64,000 bases of DNA. Source: Anisakis pegreffii. Its lineage: Eukaryota > Nematoda > Chromadorea > Rhabditida > Anisakidae. Position numbers and translations under genes: made by a program. The stretch is from positions 97,240-161,239 of the forward strand of contig JAPYMA010000049.1 in assembly GCA_035041965.1 (NCBI GenBank), written 5' to 3'. The notes under the pieces are model-generated. The model made no database searches and was not told where the DNA came from. It saw nothing but the letters and a program-made list of their open reading frames with translations. The first letter of the stretch is position 1. Every line of letters starts with the position of its first letter. Below, one piece after another: positions 1-16,538 of this stretch.

Positions 1-216
1 ATCTATTCGAAAAATTATTTCAACTCAATATGATTTCAAGGAAAAAATCATGTTGTTGGGCTTAAGATAGCAAAAGGAGTGCCACAGATTTGAAAATATT
101 CTTTATAAATAAACTGGAGTCGTTACCGTTTCAAAACCTTGAATAATGCGACTGATGGAAAAAATATAATGAGGAAAAGAATGAAAGAAGAGCATCGACC
201 GAAAAATGCAACAAAC

Positions 217-1536
217 CCGGATCTTCTTCGTTTCCTCTTTACCGCGCACTGTTTCGGACGATTCAGTATTATTCGTACGTTCATCAGAAATCGGTATCGA
301 TTTCTTCACTAACTGCTCGCGGATTTTTTGTCCTTTTTTACCTTTGAACAATGCTGCAGCTTGCTTGCGTTCCTTAAAAAAAAGGCGCACAGAATTTCAC
401 CGAAACTCTAGAATTTAGCTGATTGAAAAAGGTAAACTTATTCTAGTGTATTGAACAATTCAAGTTTAGACATAGATTTTGCTGACTCTTCGGTTTGAGC
501 CATACAGTGACTAATGTAAACGTGATGTAAACAATTGCTGACAAGAAGTTACAGTTGGATAAAAACTTGAAAATAAAACGAACGAACCGCCAATCGAACC
601 CTTCTAAAGTCAAGCACACGCACTGAGGGCACCTTGTATATAACATAAAACCGATATTGTGATTTATGAGTAACAGGATTACCGACCAAACTGAAAAATT
701 TAAACAAATGAATACTCTCATTCATGAACTGTTGTCACACTGTCCAATCAGAAAACAGAATGTTACTCACAATGAACTTTCCAATCAAAAGTTGATACTA
801 TGTGCGAAAAAAACCCAATCGTTACTCTCTTTAATGAGCTGTACACAACGTTGAAGGACGAAGTTAATGAGAACAATGAATACATTGTCTTCAAATAAAC
901 AAATATGCACTCACGTTAGATATTCCAACTTTTTGCACGTTCCCAACGGATCAATGTCGCCGAGCTCACATAAATTATTATTGGTTAATGCAAGCGTTCT
1001 TAATGATGGTAGCACCTCACCAATATTCGGCATTATTTGCCTATAATCATTGGTTTAATTCCAAATTCATGTAATCACTGCACAAAGGTTTTAAAGCTCT
1101 TCTCGAAAACTAAAGAACAACACTCACTGAACGCGATTATTGTGCATAAGCAGGCAACTGAGTCTTTTCAGAAGTGGAATATTCTCTAGCTTTCGAATAT
1201 CGTTGTCTGTCAAATCAATTGTGTCGTACTGATCCTTAAATGATAATCAATCACACATCATTCAACTGCTACTCACAAACATTCAGATTCATTGAAGCCG
1301 AAAGAGTGCATTTGTGATAACTGAAGCATGAAAAAGTTTAATGAATATAAAGAATTGATAGAAAATTGGAACCAAATAGAATATGAGCTTAATAAGCAGA
1401 GATATAAACTAACCCGCGTCACACCTAGATTCTCAAGTACGGGAATTTTGCATGCACGAAGACTCAGTTCACGTTCTCTTACTGTGTTGATATATTGTAA
1501 GGAATCATTGATTAAATCCACCGTTAAACGAACCAT
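217..1536 (-). CDS. SNRPA1: U2 small nuclear ribonucleoprotein A' (U2A'), 3'-truncated by window edge
   Basis: Leucine-rich-repeat subunit of the U2 snRNP, which binds U2 snRNA together with U2B'' in the nucleus for branch-site recognition. Five exons join in phase with no stop: 1414-1536, 1128-1234, 915-1040, 588-690 and 217-372 (205 residues). Signatures seen: N-terminus MVRLTVDLI, then RERELSLRACKIPVLENLG, the LRRs (IDLTDNDIRKLENIPLL and LRTLALTNNNLCELGDIDPL), the LRR cap YVIYKVPSVRVLDF and the basic ALFKGKKGQKI. Each matches the same block of animal U2A' in order. The start codon (1534-1536) lies 14 bases after an acceptor-like TTCAG. The vertebrate protein is about 255 residues; the remaining C-terminus must lie left of base 1, since exon 5 ends at a donor (GTTTGT) and nothing in 1-216 looks like the next exon. 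It lies about 1.06 kb downstream of the TMEM222 gene on the same strand, so co-transcription is possible but unproven. Confidence 0.93.
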
Positions 1537-2595
1537 TTCGAATCCCTTCACTGAACATATAAATGACAGAAAATTTTTTCAATCGAAAATTAAGAATGAA
1601 CTGACGAAAGCATAAACAAATAGAGAATAAAGCATTTGATGAATTCTTCGTTCTCAACTGATTAAAAAGAACATTCATGCTGATACTTGCTAATATATTA
1701 ATATCGATGATATAGTAATGGTACAATATATTCACACCGATTAAAACGGTTTTCTCGGAGAGAATAATTATATGGTACAGAAGTTCGACTGTAATATTTT
1801 TATTATCAAATGATTCCATGAAAAGAAAATCGAATGTGCACAACAATCAATATAAAAAAACCATACACAAAAAACAAACATCGCAACTCTCTGAACAGTT
1901 CCATTCGTTCCTTGAATGGATCTCTCTTCCAAAAAAAAACCTGAGAAGACAATAATTCCTGCCCCTAAGAGATCTATCCTTTTTTTCTCTCGAAGGTCGA
2001 GTAACTAATGGCTCTCCGGCTTTCTATCGTTAAAATATGGCAATGCACCTAAGGTAGCACTGCATATTGAATAGACAACTCTGACGCCAATGATAATAAT
2101 GATGTTCGGATGAAACATAGCAGCTGCACATTTGCTTTATCCAATAAACCAGAATGATGATTTTAATGAATGTGATGACAACAACACTCAAATTAACATT
2201 ACTATGCTTTTTCATCTCCCACCTGTAACAAAAACTAACACTTCTTGTTTGTATGATTTTTTGATGTTAAAAATGTAAAAAGGTCACAATGATATGATGC
2301 AAAAAATCAAACATACACACTGAACAACCGCAAACAACAATAATACTAACAACAGTTATAATAATAAAAATAATAAGACAAAAAGCTGATGAGAACAATT
2401 AAACGATGACTCGGTTAAATTGAAGATACGACAAATATCGATACGATGAATACGGCAAATATAAACAACGGTAACCACTGCTTCAAAAATCCGCCAAAGC
2501 TGAAACGAAATTATCAGGATCAGTTACTTTAAACGATTACTTAAAAAATCATCAGAAATAATCTATCTATCAATGGTTCCGAAATTCACGTCGCG
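1537..2595. other. Intergenic gap between U2A' and TMEM222
   Basis: No exon recognised on either strand. It would hold the TMEM222 3' UTR and the U2A' outron if the two are co-transcribed. The acceptor-like TTCAG next to the U2A' start lies at its low-coordinate end (minus-strand reading). Confidence 0.5.
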
Positions 2596-3811
2596 TCAGA
2601 ACAGACCAAAAATAATTTCAGTAATTCCAACAAAAACAATAAACGCATTCGTCAGAAAGAAATGAACGAACCCAACGTAACGCCCTTTAAGAAGAATCAC
2701 TGCTGTTAGATAAAACATATTATAATTCTGTCGTTGTGCATATCGCATTTCATTTAATGCCAACGCAACATGAGAATGACAATTGTCACAGATTAGATTG
2801 TGCTAAAATCGCATACTTTTTTATAAATGCACCCATTATTTCTTGTAAAATAATTTGATGATCATTAAAAAAGTGAATGTACGTAAGGTACGTTTTTCTA
2901 ACGTTTGCAAATCCAAGATGTAAAAATAACGTGACATCACTACTAACCACATGACCTTTGTATTCATCGGACGCACTTCGAACAGCTCGATCCCAATTCT
3001 CAGCACCGCCAGGAACCTCACTAACATCCAACTTTAAATATCTTGTTGGCCATCCGAATGCCATATCGTCTTCCTTGAATTAAAGGCAATTATCTTATTC
3101 GAAAAGAGCTCGAAAGCTCAACTGAAGAAAGACTTTTGTTCCGTCGAAAGTTTAAATGAAAAAGTAGAAAATTGTTCATGAGAATGAGCTGAATTAAGTA
3201 ACTAACGTTCACACAATAACTACCGGCAAAATCACGAATCACACCTCGACTTGTCGCTATACCCATATGACCGATGAATGGAAACAGCCACCTAGATTGA
3301 AATTCAAAAATGAATGAAATATAGAAACTGGAATGTCAACCATAATTTCGGATGACAAAATATCAACAGTTTTGTTAGATCGCCACAAGTCATTGTATAT
3401 GCATATTTTAACACTTTCAGCCAGTTACATGCACTTGTGTTTTGGTGTTCTGGAGGTGAAATGATTTCTGACTGACATTCAGCTAGAATAAAACCCGAAG
3501 CGTTTAACTAAGACTTGTTCAAGAGCCTACTGGTAAGAACGAGGAGGAACATGCAGAGCACAATTTGACTTCTCAAAGCAAATAAAGTTTTGAGAAGCCA
3601 AAGTGCATGAACAAAAAATTGTAACACTAGCTCGGATGGTAAAATATCAACCTCCCACTAGTTTGTTTTTTTTTCGACAGCTTGTCCTGTCTTTTATGAA
3701 CATTTGCAAAATTTAATCGAAATGAAGAACAGAATGCACTTACGTTAGAATTGGAATTGGAGTCCAAACAATGCAGAACGGAAAACGTCTTCTCGCGGGA
3801 CTTACATCCAT
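2596..3811 (-). CDS. TMEM222: TMEM222-family (DUF778/RTE1-like) membrane protein
   Basis: Complete small membrane protein of the conserved TMEM222 (DUF778) family, related to plant RTE1; the molecular function is poorly known. Four exons join in phase: 3744-3811, 3207-3291, 2948-3073 and 2596-2802, giving 161 residues. Diagnostic blocks appear in family order: FCIVWTPIPILTWLFPFIGH (residues about 12-31), GVIRDFAG, MAFGWPTRYLKLD, the Asp/Glu-rich DEYKGHVHNLICDNCHSHV with the conserved DNCHSHVALALN, then a hydrophobic C-terminal half ending at TGA 2596-2598. It is shorter than the human protein, which has a longer N-terminus. The start was chosen because it lies 8 bases after an acceptor (TATATCAG) and begins the conserved region. 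The last exon holds the probable transmembrane segments. Confidence 0.93.
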
Positions 3812-4743
3812 CTCTGTCGCTGATATAGATTCAGAACAATACGGGTTCTCAGTAACATTCATCGCAGATTTGCGGCAGCATACATAATTATTAAATGCTC
3901 ATATTTCACCAACGTTAGCGTTAGAAATTACTACTACTTAATTATCTCATAGCAATGCTATGCTTTATTCAACACTGAAAAAAACAAGTTCAGTAGCAAA
4001 TCACTGCAGTCCAGCAAATGAACGACTCCACTCGGAATGTTTCCTATGAGCCGTGACTGTCTCAAAATGAGTATGGGGAAAGGTCAATCCCCCTACTTTC
4101 TATTAAGGCACATCGAACTTGAAATTCAAATACTCCGCCCTGTGCTCTGACGCGTTTTTATGGCAAATTGCGACGACGCCCGTGAAGCGGGTGACCGACA
4201 AATCCGTTCGCGACGAATTCGTACTGCGTCATTATGAAGCGCATAGTCGGTCAGGAAACTTCATTTGGGTTCGACTTTTGAGCAATTCGTACGCATGTTC
4301 ACCGTTGTGTGCTTGTATTAGGAAATGTGATGTATTTGGAGAATATTTATCATGATTTTATCATTGTTTACGCGTGACACGTTCGTGATGCTATTAATCA
4401 GTGAACTTAATTGAGTAGTTGAAGATTATTGATGATATTCCTATTGGCAGTTGTTTTGACAGGGTCACTTGGGGCTTCGAAAGAGCTGTCGTTAACGAGA
4501 ATTGCAAACGAGTGATGTTTTTTTCACAACATCATAGATAATCTTGCGGTTAAATGTGTTTGTGAAAGTGATCCGTGTTGCAAGCAACCGCCCAAACTGT
4601 GGATGAGCTTCATTCCTGTACATTCAGCTTCGGTGAGGTTCAGGCCCGTGGTGAGCCACAGTGGAATGCAAGGCTTAGACTTTGCTTAGGTTGGTGAATA
4701 AGCCGACCACTTTTATTGAAAACTTTAACTATGAGATTACTAC
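3812..4743. other. Non-coding region upstream of TMEM222
   Basis: No exon recognised. It contains the left arm of a diverged inverted repeat (4135-4323, listed separately). The 78-residue open frame beginning near 4119 lies within that arm and resembles no protein I know. Confidence 0.5.
4135..4323 (+). repeat. Left arm of long diverged inverted repeat
   Basis: This stretch reads, with mismatches and small gaps, as the reverse complement of 7611-7785. The best-conserved core is TTCATTTGGGTTCGACTTTT followed by GAGCAATTCGTACGCATGTT, preceded by a shared GTCGGTCAGGA; the other arm carries the complement. The arms are 3.3 kb apart, and the 1.18 kb hAT-like element is nested between them. They may be the ends of an old larger transposon or two copies of a MITE in opposite orientation. 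Confidence 0.7.
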
Positions 4744-5921
4744 TAGGGTTTGCACGGGATCCCTGGATTTGAGTACTGAAAAATCCCAGAATTTCGGGAT
4801 TTGATAAAACAGGTCAATTTGCGTGAATTTTGATAGTATGCTCATCTTGAAGCAAGCCTTAATCATTCCCATCTCATTCATATGCAGTCATCTTTGTTGT
4901 TTGCGCTCTACCATTGGTGAATAGCTGAGGAAATAGACGCAAAATGGGCGAATGACATGATCAACGACAGCTCGATGAACTTTTACGTAACATTTCATTG
5001 ATTATTTAACTGATTCTTCTGCTCTTCATTGCTTTATATCACGCTCATCTGGATGCATTTCTAAGTAGACTAACAGAGATAATCACATTTTCTAATGAGA
5101 ACCAAGAGCAACAAAATTCAGCGAAATTTTGAGTCGTTTCCTCTAACGCGATTTTTTACGGCTTCAATATTCCATCTGTCAATTCAACTGCATGTTGTAA
5201 AGGCTGCAAGTCTTTTTACTTTGCTATTTGGAAACACTTTCATCCGATCGAAATGTACATTAATTCTCACTGAGTTCACTCATAGTGAGAATTCACTGTC
5301 GAAGTATGGAAAATTGTTCCATTCAAAAGGATCTTAAGCTTAACTATCAAGTACATTTCCATGATCTCTGATCGAAATCATCGAATATGTAAGTGCTCGA
5401 TGGTTCGATGAAAATCCATTGCGGATTTTTTTTTCACTTTCTAGATAAACTCTGAACTTTTAATTTTTTCAAGATTCAAATGATATAATTCATGCGATGC
5501 ATTTCTTTCGTAAAAAATCGAAATTTCCGAAATGGCAGAATTCACCTGACGTTAATACTGCGAGAAAATGGACTTGAAGCACTGCAAATAAGTGTTTGAG
5601 AATCAAAAATTTCATATTCACATGCAAGTGTGCTGTTAATAGCTTAGACCCGAGACGACAAGATGCCTTAGAATAGAAAATGCAGTATGCCCTTACGACA
5701 TGATCATTAGCAACATTATTTGAAATATTAATTTTAATAATTTGTTTCCTCGAATTTGTCTAATAATTTGTTGAATTAACTCCTTTGATTAATAATAAAC
5801 ATATTGGTTCGAAAAAATGTGTTTGAACATGTCCCGCATCGATATTACAAAAATTGTCCGATCCCTGGATTATCGATCCCGGGATTGAAAAAAAAAAAAC
5901 GTTGGGATTTTGCAAACCCTA
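4744..5921 (+). mobile_element. hAT-like non-autonomous DNA element, copy 1
   Basis: A 1178-bp element with short terminal inverted repeats: it opens with TAGGGTTTGCA and closes with TGCAAACCCTA. Flanking 8-bp sequences ATTACTAC (4736-4743) and CTTACTAC (5922-5929) agree at 7 of 8 bases, which fits an 8-bp hAT target duplication. Subterminal DNA is rich in GGGATCCC/ATCCCGGG-type palindromic words at both ends. No transposase is recognisable inside, so it would be mobilised in trans. A second copy in opposite orientation lies at 54202-55411. Confidence 0.8.
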
Positions 5922-7610
5922 CTTACTACCTTATGATATCGCTAACCTGAAGGAAAATGTTGCCGAATGTGGGCATTTATTAGATAAATAATATTAGTTT
6001 GAGTATTCGTTTTGAATTGTCGATGTACATCAGTTTATGTCACGTCGTTCTCCACCTCAACGGATCTAACAATGAGTCTTATAATGGAGAAGGGAAGTGG
6101 TTCTTTTTTTCAGGCTGAGTGTGGATCTTTTCTGTGACTTTCGATTCGGTTAGAGATGGCGCTAGAGGGTATCGCGGAATTCACGACAAAAAGATAGAAA
6201 TCTGATATTCTGATTTGAATAATCCGTTGACTTGAACAAGAAGAACGCGATGACAGCTTCGTATTCAAACAGTGATTTTATTGATGACAATAATTCACAA
6301 ATAATGAAATCACGGAGTAAAGAAACAAGAAAACTACTAGCACAATAATTCAAAATCAATGAACAAATACAATATTCGTAACGAGAGAACCAACAATTTT
6401 TTCACTGTGTCGAAATATTGTAATTGGTTGGTCGAATTGTACAGAAGTTATCGGAGGTGTGAATTATTGTTGTGCTTAGATAAGAATATATATTGGAAAC
6501 AGCGAATACTATAGATTTCAGACAGTGGATTTCAAACATTAACAGTGCTTCCAAATATCTCGTCAATAATCGAGATAGTCAAATATAACAGTAATTGCTA
6601 GAGCCAAATTTAGCAACTGACTCAGACTGAACGTTTTGATTAACACTCAGTTCAATATGTAGTCTGAGGAGATACTTGAGTTCTGAATATATTTCTCAAT
6701 ATATATCGAGCCTAATTGATAACGTTCATACTTGATAATCCACGAAATCTCCTCAAAATCTAATTACTAACTGTCTGTAACAATACTTTAGGCACACAAT
6801 GAAAAGATTTAACTAGCAAAACATTATTGTGATTAAATAAATGTGCTTGATAGAATTTGCTAGTAAAGTCATGTAAATATTGCATGATTTAATTATTATT
6901 TCGCGATTTCCGCGATAGAGGGACTGTTTCTGTAAGCTTCATATTCCAACGTTCTGCGCCTTGTAATGATTATTGCACGTTGTTGTCGCAATAGTGTGAA
7001 TTTCGTTTCGCTGAAGTTGTTTATTGTTCTGGTCGTTTTTTTTGAGCGGTGAAGTTGCCCATTTCAATTTTTTTATTGCGTGATCTTACGATTTCCTTTT
7101 ATTACTATGCTTATGTTTTCATCACATTCAACTATTGCGTGATTCGTTGTTGATATCACTATTCCATTATTGTATAATCTCATGCGTTATGATCTTATTA
7201 TTTGATCTATTTTATTTAGAAGAGTCTAGAAGTGTTTATTGTTTCGCATCATTGTTTCAAATATTTGTTTTCTGTTTCAATATTAAATATGGATTTTTTT
7301 GTTTTTATATGGAGGGGTTTCTATAGAGTGAAAAATAAATGAATTTTTCGTATCTGATGTATTCACTCACATCATAGAAAATCAACTGAGCTCTCAGTAA
7401 TAACTCGCATTATGAAGTGCAGTATTAGTGACAGCTTTTTACATATCTTAAATAATGGAAACATTACTGGTGTACCGCATTCTGTTGCGGTTCATCAAGG
7501 GACATAACCCCAGGTTTGCCCCGAGGTCTTCAGTTCAGGCGGTTGTTTGCAGGAGCGACCCTATTCATGACGAATAAAGAGATCGTAATATATCGAGTAA
7601 TACGCGTTTT
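5922..7610. other. Non-coding region between nested element and right inverted-repeat arm
   Basis: AT-rich and without exons I can support. Open frames here are short and lack family similarity. It may belong to the interior of a larger old element bounded by the 4135-4323 and 7611-7785 arms. Confidence 0.4.
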
Positions 7611-7785
7611 ATAATACAACCACACAACGGTGAACATGCGTACGCATTGCTCAAAAGTCGAACCCAAATGAAGTCTCCTGACCGACTTTGCGTTTCAAAA
7701 TGACGTACGGATTTGTAGTAGTCTCCGTGAAACCTACCAAGTATGCCTGCAAAAAATTGCCAAAAGACAGAGCAGAAGGGTGTGT
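7611..7785 (-). repeat. Right arm of long diverged inverted repeat
   Basis: Reverse-complement partner of 4135-4323; the shared core here reads AACATGCGTACGCATTGCTC then AAAAGTCGAACCCAAATGAA. Similarity fades outward into a G-rich tract. Confidence 0.7.
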
Positions 7786-7879
7786 TAAAGGTTACGTCCG
7801 CCTTACGCCACCACAGACACTAGCCTGTTTGTGCTCTAGCCCACCCATCAAAATGGTTTTCGTGATCAGTGTGGTGCGG

Positions 7880-8150
7880 GGACAGCAAAAAAAGCGAGGG
7901 GGGATGTAGGAAATTGAGGAGGAAATTTTGCAGTCGGGGACCCCGAAAATGCGGTCTGTCGAGGGGGTAAGGAGGGGAGGAGGAGGGAATTCGGGGACGA
8001 GGTCTCCGAAATTCCCCGACTATTAGTGTTGAAGGGACGGGAAAGAAAGTCGGGGACGGGGAAAATCGAGGATGAAATTTCCTAACTGGGAGTCCCGAAA
8101 GTTCGAGGATGCGGGGACGGGGTCCCCGTAATTCTCGATCCTCGCATCAC
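7880..8150. repeat. G/C-rich tract with GGGGAC / GTCCCC words
   Basis: The stretch departs sharply from the AT-rich background. It is built of repeated words such as TCGGGGAC, GAGGATGAAATTTC and GGGGTCCCCG on both strands, allowing local hairpins. Related words recur at 19620-19650 and inside the MITE at 21625-21851, so it is probably degenerate repeat DNA rather than a gene. Confidence 0.55.
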
Positions 8151-9179
8151 ACAATTCGTGGCTGTGTCTTCAAATGTTAACAATATTTTGGGATTTCTTA
8201 AATGGATTGCATGAGCAAATCACAGCATAAAGAATCGAGTGTTTACCAAAACGAAAACGTGTATTTTGAAGAGAACAAAAAACTTTATCATAATTTATAG
8301 TAAGTTCACAACTTTCAACAGACCTTGTCAAGAGCTCATGTCACTGAAATGAGTTATCTTATGGAATCTGATCAGGCGCACAGTAAAATAAAATGAGCGT
8401 TGATCCAATCGAGAATATAATTTCGCAATGACGACATCAAAATGATCCTATCACACGAAGCAGCATATTCTTACTCTACTCCTCTACTGATTTCTATCAT
8501 TATTTCTATCGTTTAATATCTCGCTATAGCAAAACAATGAACCATTACTGTACACTAATGATGGCATGCGCGCGAAATTTTATGTCGGCCGGAGTTCGAC
8601 TGATCTGACTTTTCATTATTCCGACATTCGGAATTCCGACCGACCTTTCAAATTGTTTGGTCGACATCCAAATTTCGGAACTCCGATCGAAATTTGTCGG
8701 ATTTTTCCGAACGACCGTTTGTTATGATTGCATGAAAAGCTATTGTTTATGACTTGGTCAATTCAAACTGATTTAGATGGATTCTCATTCTTTTCAGATG
8801 TGTTGTATTCACTCTCATAGCTATTACATACGAATATCGTTCTCTTGATGAGTTTTTCTCATTCACTTCGTCTCATTTCACTTCGCAGTTCAAATTAGTT
8901 TCTTATTCTGTAGCATATACTGTTTACTGGATGCGTTGACGAGTGTTGACATTCAAAATCAACTATACATCAATCGAGTATTATTGCTCAGCAACGTTCG
9001 ACAGTGGAATGATCAATTATAGAGTGTATTTGATAGAATGAGAATTGGACTTTAATCGTAAGTGTCGAGTGAAATGAATGAGAAATTAGCAAAAGAGAAA
9101 ACTTTTTGTGACAAAAGCTACGAGAGTGATTGTAGCAGCAAGAAAAGAATGAAAACCCTGTTAAAACAAATGAAAACCC

Positions 9180-9402
9180 TGTTAGGCCCGGATGAGCTAA
9201 TAATACTCAGAAAATAGGAGAATGAAGAGTGTTGCTATCAACTAACCGCATTTACATACCTTAGTTTTAAAAAAACATTACAATGACGTTCTATCATAAC
9301 GTAACAACTGCACGAAATAATAAATTCTCGACCTCCTTCATTACTCGTTAACACCTCTAAATTATCCGAAATGGGTAATTTCACCCCCTATAAGAAGCAC
9401 TG
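9180..9402 (+). mobile_element. Right-end fragment of a CAGTG-type hAT-like MITE
   Basis: This segment runs parallel to 10010-10240. Both share a run beginning near GATGA-CTAAT, then CAGAAAATAGGA, then GGCGTTCTATCATAAC (ACGTTCTATCATAAC here), then ATGGGTAATTT followed by a C-rich stretch, and end in GAA(G/C)CACTG. I could not locate its left end. An exact ATGAAAACCCTGTTA duplication sits just upstream (about 9150-9185). Confidence 0.6.
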
Positions 9403-9492
9403 TTTTATTAAAAAAGTACACTGTTACAATATTGCAATTGTATTCCAACTGCATTGCTTCTTACGAATTGCTGATACACTATAGTTCTAGAT

Positions 9493-10240
9493 CAGTGATT
9501 CTGAATCTCGGGCGCTCTATTACCCCCTTCGATGGTCTAGCAGGATGTCATTATCCCTCCTCCCCCCTCTCCCGCTACAAGAACTTGCTATTTCCACGAA
9601 TGCAATTTTACAAGACGGTTGAAAACAACAACATGTCGAAGTGTCTAATTTATAATTATGAAAACAATAACTTTCAATGTAGAATCCCACAGCACAGCGT
9701 AATGCACATTTATCTCAAATCAGATTACCAATGACACAAATGAGCAGTTACTTCGTTCAAAAAATTCATTTACGAACCAAAATTCGTATTATATGCAGTG
9801 ATTAAAGACTTACCAAAACTTTTTAGTGCAACCGAACAATAATAATGGATCAGTTCTGAAATATTCGCTCGTCTCGTACCAAACCAATGATCTTCTTTGC
9901 CATACCAAAGAATTCAACCAATTCCTACAGCTCAGAAGAGACGATGCCAGCCAATATACTAAAAAACTTACGAAAAACTTGTGACTACTTCAAACTGACT
10001 TTTGTCCAGGCATAGATGAACTAATGATATTCAGAAAATAGGATAAAGAAGAATGGTGATATGGGCGAACCTCCTTTAAATACTCGAGTGAAAAATCGCC
10101 ATCACAATGGCGTTCTATCATAACATAATAACCGTACGAAATATTAGTTTGCCAACTCCCTCAATTATATCCACCAACTCCCTCAATTATGCCCCCAATG
10201 GGTAATTTATCCTCCACCCCCTCTTCTGTGAGAACCACTG
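9493..10240 (+). mobile_element. hAT-like MITE with CAGTG(G/A)TTCT ends
   Basis: The left end reads CAGTGATTCTGAATCT and the right end closes in AGAACCACTG (reverse complement CAGTGGTTCT), the common hAT-type terminal motif. It is 748 bp with no recognisable transposase. Flanking 8-mers (TTCTAGAT and ATTTAGAG) agree at only 5 of 8 bases, so the target duplication is decayed or the boundary is off by a base. Confidence 0.65.
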
Positions 10241-11558
10241 ATTTAGAGAATTGGATGGTGTGAAGAGATCAACATGTTTCTGAGCAAACTTGAGGATAGC
10301 ATTAGTTTAAAGATGGTGTGCCCGATACTTCTGGCTTAAATATCGAGTGATCAATGCAGATAAAATGTATTACCTTCAGAATATCGGCTACTCCTCTGAG
10401 AATAAAAAAAAAAAGTGCAACCAGCAACCAAGAGTAAGATCTCCAGAGCCGAGACGTAGCCAGATTCTGTAGATTTGATTCCATAAATATTTTCGGAAAA
10501 GCATCTATGCTTTCGAACGATATTTCTTAGTTTCACGTGAACACTTGAATTTTATATGGTTTATTTTATAACTTAGCTGTTGCATTGAAATTCAAAACAA
10601 TTATTCTATGGATTTTTTAAAAGCAATGAAGTTAGTTGCTGCAAAAGCTATGGTCGCACTAATAAACGCATAACTAATCTGATTTGTTGCTTCATTTCTA
10701 CCTCACAGTTGGTCTTTCTTGGATCTGAAGCTTCCGATTGAGCGGCGACACGACACCATTGTGTCAGGTTATTTATTTTTCGACGTCGCTTTAGTGCACG
10801 ACTTCTTTTGTTTGCTTTCAGATGGATTAGCTGACTGCGTCACGGGTATATGGGTTCATCCGAGGAACGTCGAGAAATAATATTGCTCAGTATTTCGGTT
10901 ACCATCATCTTATTACAACTTTCACGTCTGTTCTTGTTATTTTGATCTTTTTTAGGTCGTATTCTTTCAGATTTCTTATTCGTTTACTAATCTGTCAGAT
11001 TTCACTATTGTCTAACGATGTTTCGATTATTTTCCATTCGTTCATCGTTGCTTCGCTGATTATATGATCGTGAGTGAACTGTCTGCTATTCCGTTGTTTT
11101 TGAGTGAAAATTTTTCGTTGTTTCGTGGCAGTTGAAGTTCATAAACAAACAGTGAGCACTAATACGGAATGTTCTGCTGTCACAGGCTTGTTAAATGAGC
11201 TCTCGAAACTCTTCATCGGACAGTCTCTTCGACGTCAGTGTGATTCATGCACATAAAATCGCTCTCAAAACAGCATCATTTTCCGTTATTTACTTAACGA
11301 TAAAAGATGTTTTTTACTCTGATAAGCTGGAATTCAGTATCCTTTTGATGATTAACATTCACTCGTGTTGTGATTCATTGAGAAGAAAGTATTTCCTCTG
11401 ATAATGTTCTTCGGCAAGTATTATTTTATCCAGAAATCAGTTCAATAGTCCCAGAAGCGTCATTGGCATCGGCGCTAGAACGTATATTGTGATTAAAAAT
11501 TTCTTAATACCACGACTCATGGAATTGTCATCGTCAAATCACATCAGCTGAATTTACG

Positions 11559-11560
<2 letters not shown>
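10241..11560. other. Non-coding region
   Basis: I see no exon with supporting splice phase or family similarity. Open frames are short and of low-information composition. Confidence 0.4.
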
Positions 11561-11562
<2 letters not shown>

Positions 11563-11633
<71 letters not shown>

Positions 11634-11640
11634 TATTTAT
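11563..11640. repeat. Compound microsatellite (AT)n-(TTTA)n
   Basis: About 20 AT dinucleotides run directly into about eight TTTA tetranucleotides, followed by degenerate AT-rich sequence. Confidence 0.95.
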
Positions 11641-16538
<4,898 letters not shown>

